From positions 18,246,001 through 18,310,000 of the forward strand of contig OY756962.1 in the NCBI GenBank assembly GCA_963580455.1: a DNA stretch of 64,000 bases, given 5' to 3'. The first letter of the stretch is position 1, and every line of letters starts with the position of its first letter. The notes beneath the pieces are model-generated. The model did no database searches and had not been told where the DNA came from. It was given only the letters and a program-made list of their open reading frames with translations. The stretch comes from Euonymus europaeus (taxonomy: Eukaryota; Streptophyta; Magnoliopsida; Celastrales; Celastraceae). A program made the translations under genes and the position numbers. Below are positions 23,376-35,239 of the stretch, piece after piece.

Positions 23376-23940
23376 TTGCCCGGCCAACTTCAGGACTATA
23401 AGGTAATCCAAATTTCAAGGAAGCAAAATGACCACACAAATGCTTTAGCTATCCTTGCCTTGGTTGACCAACTGAGGGCGAGGAGAGTTATCTACGTACA
23501 AGTGCTTGAACGACCAAGCATAGAGGAGTTGTTAGAGGAGATACAATGCGTAGAAGAGCAAGCGCCAAGTTTCATGGATTGAATCCTTTCTTACTTGAGG
23601 GATGGTATCCTTTCGAACGATAAGAAAAAATCCATGAAGTTTATGGCCAAAGTAGCACGCTTTTGGCTCTCGCTTGGCTAGAAGCTTTATAAGACTTTTT
23701 TCAGGTCCTTACTTACTTTGTGTTCATCCAAGTGAGGTAGAGGACCTACTATTCGAGATTCATGAAGGTTCATGCAAAGCACATGCAGCAAGAAGGTCTC
23801 TTGCATTTAGAGCAATCACCCAAGGCTTCTAGTGGCTGTACATGAATATGAATACATTATTGTAAGTGAGAAAATGTGAGAAGCGTCAGAGGTTTACACT
23901 AATCCTCCACCAATCAACTAGAGACACAAAGATTGACATT
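23376..23940 (+). pseudogene. Tat RNase H end and integrase zinc-finger fragment
   Basis: QLQDYKVIQISRKQNDHTNA, then LARRVIYVQVLERPSIEELL-like sequence and ILSYLRDGILSNDKKK match the linker between RNase H and integrase of Tat elements. Past a stop at 23580 the text continues, with frame changes, through an integrase zinc-finger-like region (EVEDLLFEIHEG, then a degenerate CEKCQRF near 23880-23895). The integrase core and 3' LTR were not found. Confidence 0.7.
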
Positions 23941-24229
23941 TGAAATCCTACAGTGACATCATAGGCAGACTGATATCCTAAAATGCAGCTTATTTCTATT
24001 ATGGTGAATGAAAGCTTAATACCAGCTATATCAACTAGATAAATCGGTTGAGCTCTAGTCCTCTAACTTAGTGCTAACTCTAGAAGAGTATGGTAGAAAG
24101 ATAAAATTATCTAAGGATACACTGGTAAGTTTTCTTTTGGATTTGGATTGATCAAGACTAAAATAGAATGATCCCAGAGAAAGCGCATGACCTAATAGGT
24201 ATTAGCTTCTTTTAGGATATTAGTGAAAT
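23941..24229. other. Unassigned, past the Tat remnant
   Basis: No reading frame or LTR end is recognised. The missing Tat integrase core and 3' LTR should have been here, so a deletion or overwriting by the copia element is likely. Confidence 0.3.
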
Positions 24230-25737
24230 CACTAGGCTAACACAAGGAGGGGGTGAATTATGTCTCCAAAAACTAAGTAAGAACCCCAAGTACAAAACTA
24301 AATCCTAAAAATCACAAATGCTCAAAGCTAGACTTGTAATACACCCAATGTAGAGGTCTCGGCCAAACTAAGTTTTTCAATGCAAATGTTATGTACAATT
24401 GATTCTAATGAACACAGTCACAAGAATAAAAATATGACCATCAATTGGGTAAAAACTATTTGACCTAGTAATTCAAGTCGGAATGTAACTAGATTCGATA
24501 TGAAATATTACAACACCTTAATGATCACTCTATCAAAAATTCATATTAAAATTCAAAGTCTTGCTATATGAATAGTGCATGGAAAGATTAGTGTTCAAGA
24601 ATATTAATAATAAAAGTACTTGTCCTAATGGTTTAGAGAAACCTCCACTTATGCAATTAAGAACCTCAAGCAATATCTCAACAAGTAGTGACAACAAACA
24701 ACACCCTAAAATCAATTTCTATGACACACAAATAGTTCAAATATAATTAATATCAATCCAAATCAACTCAAGGTAGCAAGTATCCAACACACCAAGTAGC
24801 AAATATAGCAAGCAAAACAAGTAAAGAGTGTTCGTAAAGATATATGGTGGTTCGGTGAGCACACCTACATCCACTGCCTAAGCCCTCAAACTTAAGATTT
24901 TCCAATCCACTAAAGGATATGTGATTTTGCTTGTTCACTACAAACTTAGGGTTTTCAAGCACATCCCAAACTTGTACAACACCAAGGTTTGAAGCTAACA
25001 TTAAACTTTCACACATCTCTCAAAGGTAATGCTCTTAAAGGGGACTTTTATAAGTGATTGGCTTTTGGTTCTCTCAAGATTAGCTCTAAGCTATTTGGTT
25101 GAGGAACACTCAAATGCACAAGATATTGGTCTCGGATTTGTGTGTAGCAAGGACTCTTGTGGTCTCACACAAAACTCACAATAGATCAACGATAGGATTA
25201 GGTGAGGCTTTGTTGAAGAACACTCAAGAACACCAAACAATAGACCTAATTGGTAGGGAAGGTTTTTGGTTGTTTGAGTGATTGTTTATATCTCTAGAAA
25301 AGATATGTATAGGCTTGAATGATTTGAAGCATAATAAGCTTCAGAGATTTTGGAAGAAGCTTGAATCTTGAAGATTTATGTTGAGAGAGTTAGAGCTTCT
25401 TTCATACTTAGAAAATTTGCAAACTTTCTTCGAAGGAACAAGTCTCAACCGACCCTCACTCTTCTCCTTCAACAAAAAAACAATCTTGGCCCTTGGATGA
25501 AAATCAACTCTTGATCTTGACCCTTCTTTCTTCTTCTAATCTTGACCGTTAAAGTTTTAAATCAATTTAATCTCAACCCTTCATTATTTAGTCGCTTGTA
25601 CTTGATGTGCATAAAATATCTCCTTTGTCTTGTGCCATGTTTGATTGCTTCAATAAATCCTTCTTGATAATGAGAAATAGTCCTAGGAGCCTCCAAACAA
25701 CACTTATACCATTTACGGCAATGATTCCATTTTCTGC

Positions 25738-25778
<41 letters not shown>

Positions 25779-27200
25779 TTTGTCAATTTCTGGCAATTTT
25801 GGCACAAGAGCTGCTTTCAAATTTAAACCTCCCCCCTAATTCTCTTTTGGCTCCAAAGCAACCAAAAGCACTTCTAGAAGCTTGAAAAAAAAATTTTTTA
25901 GCAATAATTAGATCCAATAATCTTTAATCACTCTAAGAATGATTAACCTACAAATGAATAGGTGACAAGGCGGTTTACTTTGGTTAATCAACATGATATA
26001 AGCTAAATAAATTCAATTAAGAACATGATAAATCATTTCATATATTTTTTAATGTGCATACAAAATTCATTGCTATTAGAGTTCAATTGGTCACTCGATT
26101 TCATTAAGTAAGATCAAACAGTGTTATATCATGTCTGCATAGTTATACTGACTTTGACAGAGAAATTGGATCTCTTTCACTCAAAATTGATCCATACACT
26201 CTGCATAAGAAATGTTTCTTTATGTCTTACAAATATTTCAAAACAATAGTCAAGCCATTTGAAGATCATATAAATAAGTTGTGAGTGTTCAACCAACTTG
26301 TATACAGTGTGATGTTTGAGCAGTTTATGTAATCCAAAAATGAACAAGTCCAAATTCATATTAAATATGACCAAACATGATTCCAAATATATACAATGAA
26401 GATTAAATCAATAGATATAATTCATTTTATGATTTATCCAAATTCATCCAAAATTAAGCACAATCAAATAGTCCAATATGTATTTTTGCTTCAAAACATA
26501 AATGTATGACCTATGGTCCAAAAATCTCTCCCTTTTTGATGATTACAAAATTACATGATGTGAAAAGGTATATTTGATACCCATTGAATTTGGATACCAA
26601 ATGTCATGCATAAAGTGAACATAATTGTATCTTCATTTTGAAGTCAAATGAAATTTGAGATACGGTGTATGATTTTTAAAATCTTATGATACTCCCTATC
26701 ACTTTAATCTTCATACTCCCCCCTTAACATAGGAATCTCACTCCCTCGTAATCAAATCATATGCACATCAACTATCTCTCCCCTTTTTTGTAAGAACTCA
26801 AAAAGGTAAGGAGTAATGCAACTTCAAAAATAATAAATGATTTTAACTCAATGAAGTGCATCAAATAATACTTCCCATGCCATGTAAAATCATTAAATGC
26901 ATAGCTTGAAAATATTTTGGAAATACAATTTAAAGATCAAATATGTTTTTAGGCTCATGTATACAAGCAAGGAATACCAATGTAACAAGTACACTATCAT
27001 GGATCATCATTTAAGCATAAAATCACACCAAACATATAAAATTTGATTAGGGAACTCCCTCTCCATATGTGTATCTCCTTCAAATATGTAAATATAGCAA
27101 TTGAGATGTGTCACATACATGAAATCATGCAAAGAGCATGCATTCAAACAAATTCACTCAAGGTGCATCAATTAAGCCTAATGTATCTCTTAATTTTATA
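24230..27200 (-). repeat. Probable 3' LTR/untranslated part of a SIRE-like copia element
   Basis: This non-coding stretch lies on the 3' side of the copia pol pseudogene. It contains phrases typical of SIRE/Maximus LTR and 3' regions: GGAGGGGGTGAATTATG near 24247, TGGTTCGGTGAGCACACCTA near 24848, and CTCTCCCCTTTTTTG near 26785. A (CT)n run occurs at 25741-25773. Exact LTR boundaries were not located. Confidence 0.45.
25741..25773. repeat. (CT)n microsatellite
   Basis: About 16 CT units in the non-coding flank of the copia element. Confidence 0.9.
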
Positions 27201-27213
27201 AACCTATCCTTAG

Positions 27214-28600
27214 CTAAGGGTTTTGTAAAAACAAATCCACAATCTTGTGTTCTCCTTCTACATATTCAAGCACACGGTTCCCTTTAGCTACATGATCTCT
27301 TATAAAATGATATCTAATTTCAATGTGTTTGATTTTTTCATGATGAACCAGATTCTTAGATAAATGGATTACACTAATGTTGTCACGGTGAATAAGTGTG
27401 ATGTCAAATAATATATTAAAATCAATGAATTGTCGTTTAATCCATAGAATTTGTGCAAGAAAACTACCTTTGACCATGTCCTCGGCTTCAATTGTACTTA
27501 AGGCAACACAAGTTTGTTTATTTGAGAACCACGATATAAGCATGTTTCCTCGATATTGACATATACCACTTGTACTATTCCTATCAATTCTACAATTTCC
27601 ATTATTGGCATCACTAAAGACATGCAAGTCAAATGAGAATTTTCTATTATACCATAACCCTAGGTTTGGTGTATCTTTTAAATATCTCAATATCCTCTTA
27701 ATGGGCATTAGGTTGTATTCTTTAGGATTAGATTGATATCTATCACACACACACACTAAACATGATATCTGGCCTATATGCGGTCAAATAAATTAAACTT
27801 TCAATCATAGACATATACATCATTTGATCCACCTCTTTACTTTTAAGGTTGACTTCATATACCAAACCTATTAAGCAAGTCATACGTGTATTTAGTTTGA
27901 CTAATATGAATGCCATGTGAGGTTTGTCTAATTTACAATCCTAGAAAATATGTCAACTCACCCATCATACACATTTCAAATTCACTTTTCATGCACATAG
28001 AAAATTCATCACACATTGGTTCCAAAGTAGCACTGAAAATAATGTCATCCACATATATTTGCACAATCAGCAAGTTATGACCTTTGCACTTAGTAAACAA
28101 AGTATTATCAATAGTATCACAAGAAAAGCCATTTTCAAACAAGAATTTACTAAGCCTCTCATACCATACCCTAGGTGCTTGCTTCAAGCTGTACAAGGTA
28201 TTGTCTAGTTTATAAACATGATTAGGGTATTCTTTAGACTCAAATCCCAGTTGTTGTTTCATATAGACTTCTTCAATAATAACACAATTCAAGAAAGCAA
28301 TCTTAACATCCATTTGAAATAATTTAAAACCTTTAAAACATGCAAAAACCAATAATAGTCTAATAGTCTCCAATTTTGCAACCGGTTCAAATGTTTTTTC
28401 ATAATCTATACCTCTTCTTGACAAAAGCCTTGAGCTACTAGCCAAGCCTTATTCCTAGTCACTTCACCATTCTCATTCATCTTATTTCTAAATATCCATT
28501 CGGTTCTTATAATGGTGTGGTCTCTAGATTTTGGAACAAGTATCCAAACCTAGATTCTTTTAAATTGTTCAAGTTCTTCTTGCATAGCAAAAATTCAATC
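27214..28600 (-). pseudogene. Ty1/copia reverse transcriptase and RNase H
   Basis: Reading right to left, 28550-28445 gives the RT start (TEWIFRNKMNENGEVTRNKA). 28445-27933 follows with FEPVAKLETIRLLLVFACFK, LFQMDVKIAFLN, YSLKQAPRVWYERL and the catalytic IVQIYVDDIIF, with the second Asp pair intact. After frame breaks at 27760-27930, 27756-27214 encodes RNase H (RILRYLKDTPNLGLWY, SDANNGNCRIDRNSTSG, WFSNKQTCVALSTIEAE, HIEIRYHFIRDHV). Sequence style fits the SIRE/Maximus branch. Several stops and frame changes make it a pseudogene. Confidence 0.88.
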
Positions 28601-28799
28601 TTCATCAATTAAAGATTCTTTCACATTCTTAGGCTCTATCATAGGTATCATAACATAAATATTTAAGGGGTGAGAGTTGACCATTGAATTCAATCTTGAT
28701 CTTGTTTGAATGCCTTTTAAGAAGTCTCCAATGATAAGCTCTTTAGAATGCTTGTACTTGTCCTTCACATGAAGCCAATTTACTTGATTACTAGTGCTA
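28601..28799 (-). pseudogene. Copia integrase-RT linker
   Basis: KHSKELIIGDFLKGIQTRSR and IEPKNVKESLIDED are the conserved linker preceding RT in SIRE-type elements. The frame is interrupted to its right by the insertion at 28800-29982 and resumes at 29983. Confidence 0.75.
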
Positions 28800-29982
28800 T
28801 GATGTAAAAATAATCGCAAGTGCACAAATGTACTATTGTAGCACAAAAGGTGTAAATACGTGGTCGAACCCATAGAGGCAAGTTCAGTCTAATGATCTAC
28901 TAAAGTAAAGAGAACGTGCTTGATTCATAAGGAAAGGAAAACGAACAATAATTTCATGATTTAACAATCAATAATGGTAAAAGGCTTAGGGCATAACCTG
29001 ATCATGCAATTCTATTACGAGTTATAAAAGTCAAGCATTCAATATCAATTCCAATTCTACGGTTGATTCCAGACTCAATTATGTTGATCCATTGATCGTG
29101 ACAACAACACGAATTATTAGTACGAAATAAATCCTATTTGATGATAGTCTTTAACTTAGTAAAAATAACCCATCACGAATAGAAGAATTATAGCAACCAA
29201 TTAACCCTCTAAACCTAGATCAGAGCATTAGACAATTAATCTTCCCAATTTCAATTCCACCAAAAGACATAAATACAGATGGTTTATGTGATTTGACTAG
29301 ATGAATATAATAAACAACCTAATTGGTGATCAAGCAATTCTGTAGGAATTATAGTTTGAAGCATGACAATTAAGAACAAGAATTAAGAATTGATTTGAAC
29401 ACTTGTATTAAAGATCAACTCATAATATTTATTCTTAGCCAGGTTAAACCCTAGATGAGTTTAGTTACAACCCATACAAATAGATACCAAAGCAAGGGAA
29501 GAAGAAACCATGAGTTTGATACACAGAAGACGAAAAATGTTGAAGAAAAGCCGTCTCACGAACAAGAATGAAGTTTTCAAACCCTTTTTCTAAGTTTTTC
29601 CAACCTATTTATACCTAATGTAAGTCTCCTTAGAGTCCTTAATTAGGGTTACACGTTTAAGGAGACAAAAACCTAACCAAATTGGGTTTCCTCAAAAGCT
29701 GTCAAATCCCGCTGGGCTGAGCACCTTTCTGGTGCTCGAGCGCTGGAAGGGCAGTCTAATCTACTAGAAGATACTTGCTAAGATGTTGGACAGCTGGAAG
29801 GGTGTTGGAATCTGATTTTTCTCAAAATGTGCTCCAACTCGCACCAACCCTCCTACATATAAAATATACAAAATCTCAAAGTATCAACTCAATATTGATT
29901 CAAAATAATGTAAATGTGTACCAAAATATGCATGTAAATGTGGTATAATACACATATTATGCTACCCGATTGTTTATCATCA
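28800..29982 (-). mobile_element. LTR-like insertion in copia pol
   Basis: About 1.18 kb, opening TGATGTAAAA and closing TTTATCATCA, separates two parts of the copia integrase/RT polyprotein. Phrases such as AATCGCAAGTGCACAAATGT (28813 on) and TACGTGGTCGAACCCATAGA (28857 on) are typical of plant gypsy LTR or leader sequences. A TATA-like TATTTATACC is near 29608. No coding region is present and no 5 bp target duplication was recognised, so the exact ends and the solo-LTR interpretation are tentative. Confidence 0.6.
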
Positions 29983-30560
29983 CCATGGTAATTGTGATTA
30001 GGCATAGGTTGCTTAGTAATTTCCATCTCCTTCATGCTTTGCAGCAATGAATCATCATCCTCTTATATTTGTAGATCACGACCATCATTAGAGTGTAAAC
30101 TCTTTGGAGGATCAAGCCCTTCAAAACCTGAAATTTTTTCCTCTACATGCACATTTGGATCAAGTGAAAACATATCATTGAATTTAACATGCATACTTTC
30201 TTTCACAACCTTGGACTTAACATTAAATATTCTATAAGCTCTAGAATAAATAGAATAACCAAGAAATAAGTGAATTTCACTCTTAGCATCAAACTTATAA
30301 ATATTATCTTTTGTATTCAAAATAGAGCATTTGCAACAAACCCTAAAGTAATCTACCGTAGGTTTTCTAGCATACAAAATCTCATATGGTGTCCTTTTCT
30401 AAATCTTTCTAATGGACAACCTATTAGAAACATAGTGTGCACTATTGATAGCCTTGGCCCAAAAGTGTTTAGGTGAAGAATATTCAAGCTTCATAGTTCT
30501 ACCTAACTCTTGTAGTGACCTATTATTTCTCTCTACAACTTTTGTTGTTGGATTGTAAGG
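29983..30560 (-). pseudogene. Copia integrase C-terminal half
   Basis: On the minus strand 30560-30380 reads TTKVVERNNRSLQELGRTMK and HFWAKAINSAHYVSNRL, the end of the copia integrase core. 30377-30063 continues with ARKPTVDYFRVCCKC, LFLGYSIYSRAYRIFNV and a degenerate linker, with a stop near 30063. Sequence left of 29983 is the LTR-like insertion. Right of 30560 the match stops abruptly, so the integrase N-terminus, gag and 5' LTR are missing. Confidence 0.82.
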
Positions 30561-32430
30561 TTGCTGCTTTCCATATAGTTGTAGTATGCTATTTGCACAT
30601 AGTGATCACTCTTTAGCTTATAAAGCATAAGTTAAGAACATTCTTCCTTAACTTCTCGTTCAGTACCATTGAATTTGGTCCATGTTTTAATCACACATCC
30701 TAGGGCACCCAACCCAATTTATAGGTTTTGCTAGGTGACTGTCATTCTAATACATGAGGATTCCCTAACTATTTTGTGACATAGAGGAGGCATTCCAAAA
30801 TTGGAAGTAAATTCCTCTAGCACTCTTACTGAGCAATCCTGGCCAAGTTCTCTACTCACCACTTTTCTCTATGATATGTAACTTAACTAGAGAGAGAAGT
30901 TCTACTTCAAGTATTTCATTTACCCTTATTCCCCATTCATATATATAACTCGAACTCAAGACAAGTTTCCTATAACCCTTACCACTCTATGTAGCCTAAA
31001 AGGTCATAATAGACTAGATTTTTCAGCTACTCAATGATGTGTCACCATTACTTGTGATTTCATAAAGATATCTGTACAATTTTATTTCCCCCCAATCCCT
31101 ATTACATGCACTTCAAGATCTCCATTATCTCTTTAAGATTAGAGAATCTATCTACCTTTCCCGAATCTTCAGTGTCGGTAATAATTTCTACTTTGTTACT
31201 ATTGGCTCATAGGACAGACTAGTCTACACTAGTATGACGTTCAGCAAAGCCTCGATAACTTTCATTTTAATTTAGGAGTACTATGTCCCTCTTTTTCTAT
31301 CCACAATTATTATTTTCAGATTTACTAAATAAATTTCTTGAATATCCTGTCTTGTCTCAAAATGGATATAAGTTATTCACCTTTAGTTCTAAAGCACTCC
31401 ATCCACCTTCAATTTTTTCACTCATATTCCACGTATTGAAGAAAATTTAGCTTATTGACATCATGTGTAAACATCCAATGTTTACACCGTTTACTAAGGA
31501 TTACCCATTCAATACAACTAATTTCCATTTATTTTACCATTTAATGTTAATAAATAAGGACATCAACACCTCACCAATCATCCAGTACCTCCCACAATTG
31601 GGACCATTTCCTTATCGCATTTTGCCCCAAATTTAACACACATTTATCTCCTCTATGAGTGTTCTCCTCAAGAATGTTTGCCCTATCTCTGAAGTCCCTT
31701 TCTTCATGGACTATAAACTATGAATCCATTATTAAACTAGATTAATCTCTCAACTATAACATATTCATTTCTTCTATGTGATTGTCCACCAGGATATTAT
31801 CCTCTAACCTACCAACATCATCTAGCAATCCATCTTCGAATAATATTAACTACCCAAATAAATATTTACCGTAGCTATTCACCAACATTCTAGATATGAG
31901 TAACGTGCTCCCATCAAGCCTTGTATGCTTTGATGCGATCTAATGTTCATCTCTCCTATATATTTCTCGTACCCATTATATTTTTTCTCCACATTTATTT
32001 ATTTCCACATATCTCATTTCAATTGTCTCGAGTCAATTACCACCTCAATTACAATAACTTCCAATACCATTTCACAGTATATCATCATTTATAGGTCATC
32101 GATCAATTTCCAATCCCAAATCACCAATTCATCAATATCCTCTCATGTGCACCATCTTGTCCTATAACTCTCAATGCGACTCAGGCACACCTCCTATTCT
32201 CTTTAATGTTCTAAAATAAATTTGATTTATTTTCTCAATGAATTCACCCACTAATGATTTCAATACGTCCACCATGACAGCTCATGCCTAAACACTTAAT
32301 CAATAGCCCAATCTTATTTCCCGGCCCACTTGCATGCACAAGTGCTCCATAGAATCCTGGAAAACTACTTGTCCATTATTAATATGGTACTCCGCCTCAT
32401 TTTTCTCGAGCGGTGTGGTATCCAGGTTGA
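30561..32430. other. Unassigned C/T-rich sequence
   Basis: 1.9 kb with only short frames and no domain I can name. The composition (many ATTTATTTCC and CATTTATC phrases, pyrimidine-rich on the + strand) is like the internal non-coding part of minus-oriented gypsy elements. I could not align it to any other part of the window. Confidence 0.3.
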
Positions 32431-32711
32431 AACCTCAATACCATGTGACAACTCACAACCCCCTTTCAACCTAATCAACCAAGCCCAAGTACCCATGCCG
32501 ATACAAAAATTTGACATCTTGCAATCTCCGCACCATGTGGTGGCTCACAGACTACCTTGGCCTAAGTCAACCAAGTCCAAACACCCACATCGATATTGGG
32601 CATCACATTCTACAACTTCTACATTACGTGGTTGCTCAACATCTTGCATTGACCCAAAGGTCATGTATCCATGTCGATAATGGGTTTGACCTCACAAACA
32701 TTCACAATTGC
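32431..32711. repeat. Degenerate ~90 bp tandem array, left part
   Basis: Successive units share CCATGTGG-type starts (32438, 32533, 32627), a middle CAACCAAG-CCAA segment and a CATG-CGATA segment (32497, 32589, 32672), with a spacing of about 90 bp. The array is cut at 32711 by a solo LTR and a further unit appears at 34980-35050 (CCTATGTCAC, ATGTCGATACAAAG). Confidence 0.5.
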
Positions 32712-34974
32712 TGTAACACCCCAAGTTATTGAATAGCTTACTCGATAGGGCAAGGTGACGTAGGTAGTATTCATGATGATTCCTGGTGTGTGTAATAATA
32801 TATGTTAAATAGGATCATAATAATTTCATGAATTCTATATGATAATTAAATATTATGGGAACAGAGATTATAGAAATTGGAGTTAAAATGAATTATCATG
32901 AATTTCGGGAATAAAAATTAGAATAGAAAAATAATTCATATGTACTGACAAATCTGTAAATAAATGCGGGTGGCATGAGAGATTAGATAGAAGGTGAATT
33001 AGTAAAGTAATACCCGAGTCTATAAATAACTTTACGTAGCGTGTAAAATGTTAGTAATATTATTTAAGATTTATCAAGGGTGCAACGTGGATCGGATGAG
33101 TTATTTGAGATACATGAAATGATGAAACGGTAAATTTAAAGGGGTGTTAATGGAAATTAGAAAGAAGAAGAAGGGCAGAAAGGTAAAGTAAAAAGAAAAG
33201 AAATAAAATGAAAATGAAAAACAAATTAAATGAGAGGGAAGAACACGCATCACGAGGTGGGGAAAAACCTAAAACACGGCAAACCCTTAGTGGCGGCGAC
33301 GGAACAACTGGACTCCGAAAATGGCAACCGACGGCGAGCGGGATGACACCGGAGGGACGAGCTCGGCGAGGCGAGTACGGAGGTACCACTTTCGGATGGG
33401 ACCATGGCCGTTTCGACGGTCAACGGTGGACGAAAGACCACGGCAACCAAGAGTTTCGAGGACGGAATCCGCGCGCCACCGGTGGCAGCTCATGTAACGG
33501 GAGACGGATGTTGACTCGCCTCTGCTCTGGCTTCCGATCTATGGTGGTCGTGCATGCCACCGCGCCAGTAACGGCGATGACCCGGTTGCTGAATCCACGG
33601 GTCTGTCATGACCCGCGTGTGTGGTGGTGAGGCACCGGGTCAGATCGACCCAGATGGGGTTGGCAGACCCAGTTGGGGTCTTGTTGACCTAGAATTTGGT
33701 TGATTTTGACCCAATTAAATTGGAAATAATATTATAAATTAAATTAGAATAAATTGGTGCATTATTATGGATTTCAGGGATAAATTGCATAATCGATTTT
33801 ATTGGGACTTACGGGAGTACAATACTGTAAGTAATACTCACCTGTGTCATGGAATTGCATGCTGAATGATTGTTAATTTTACAATTTCTGTGTATGTATG
33901 TGTATGTATATGTATAAGGTATGTATATATATATATGTTAGTATGATTAATTGCTTGTAATGAGATTGATATTGTTGTAATAATAGTTGTATCGACTCTG
34001 TTGATTATAGACATCAACTTCATTGTGGTGATTTTGGTACTGGTTGATTGTGAACTATCGTGTGATGAAATGTGTATATATATATATATTAATATGAGGC
34101 TGAACTGACAATGATGAGTCAATTGTGAATGGTGAACTGTTATGTGATGTTATTTAGATATGACAGTTAATGGTTGTATTGCATGAGACATAACATATCA
34201 TGGCACACATGACATATGCATTTAAGGAAAACGAAAGGAAAATGTTTTTACGAACCGGGTACTACTGCTACAGGGAGGGTATATGGAAAGGTTAACATTG
34301 AGGTTTATGTAAAAGGAAATTGGTACCGGAAATGAAAATGGAAATGTACTCTGACTGAAAAGTGTTCTTTGGTAGAATACTTAATATAAGGAAAATCCCG
34401 ACCGATTGCTCTATAGCAGTGTATCTAGGTTAAGGGCCCGAGTACTGGAAAAATGATTTAAATGGATGATTGTCTTGTAATGATGAGGTTCACGTGCATT
34501 CATGCATAAGTATTACTTCCTGGGCCTCGGCTCACTATGTTCCGTGATGCAGGTATTGATTTTCTTAGAAGGTTACGTCGACTTAGGAGTTGATGGTGTT
34601 TCCATAGATCCATGAAGATGATGCTCATGTGACGGAAGCTAGTTTCAGGGAACAGTGATCAACCAAGTTTTTCATTTATTAATGCACCTATAGTTAATAG
34701 CTTTGAGGTTTGGTAATAAGTGTGGATTCGGGAACAAGTATAAAAAGAATAAAATTCGCAATGGTATACTTAGAGGATATTAATTGGATGTACTGCCTAT
34801 TTAAAATATATAAGATAATGCCTTTATTTCAGATTTGGTTTTAATAATTGAGATGGTGGAGTTGTTTCTTGAAGTGGTTCTGTACTTAAATGTAGGTTGA
34901 GTTTATACTGTAATATGAGTAGCGTTCTGGACTACAAGCCCGGGTGTTAGGGTTTCGTGGGACGGGGCGTTACA
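32712..34974 (+). mobile_element. Solo LTR, TSD ATTGC
   Basis: TGTAACACCCC opens at 32712 and GGGGCGTTACA closes at 34974. ATTGC occurs on both flanks (32707-32711 and 34975-34979). The ends match the chromovirus pattern (TGTGAAACCCC ... GGGGCGTCACA) but the body differs, so it is a distinct subfamily. A GC-rich block lies at 33240-33660, in the place where other LTRs hold palindromic islands. A TATA-like TCTATAAATAAC is at 33020-33031. Frames across the GC-rich block exist on both strands and are not credible genes. Confidence 0.92.
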
Positions 34975-35239
34975 ATTGCTCCACCCTATGTCACATCCAA
35001 TAGGGCTTTACAGAATATGTCGATACAAAGTATCACACCACCAGTATTTATAACCCTTGCATCACCATCCATCAAAATCATTCATCATAACCTATGGCCC
35101 TTCTTACATTAGCCTAAAAGAAATATTCTACAATCAGACACGTAATTTATCACCCATCAACCAATTCTAAGTGCTACTAGTAAGTATCCCTTGCACTCTT
35201 GCCCAAATTTCTCATCTATACTCATAAAAGGAACACAAA
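34975..35239. repeat. Continuation of the ~90 bp array and unassigned sequence
   Basis: 34980-35050 continues the tandem units split by the solo LTR. 35050-35239 has no recognised feature. Confidence 0.4.

Noticed and set aside
33208..33630. 140-codon frame in the solo LTR GC-rich block
   Set aside because: The opposite strand has equally long frames, there is no domain, and the composition is GC-biased within an LTR.
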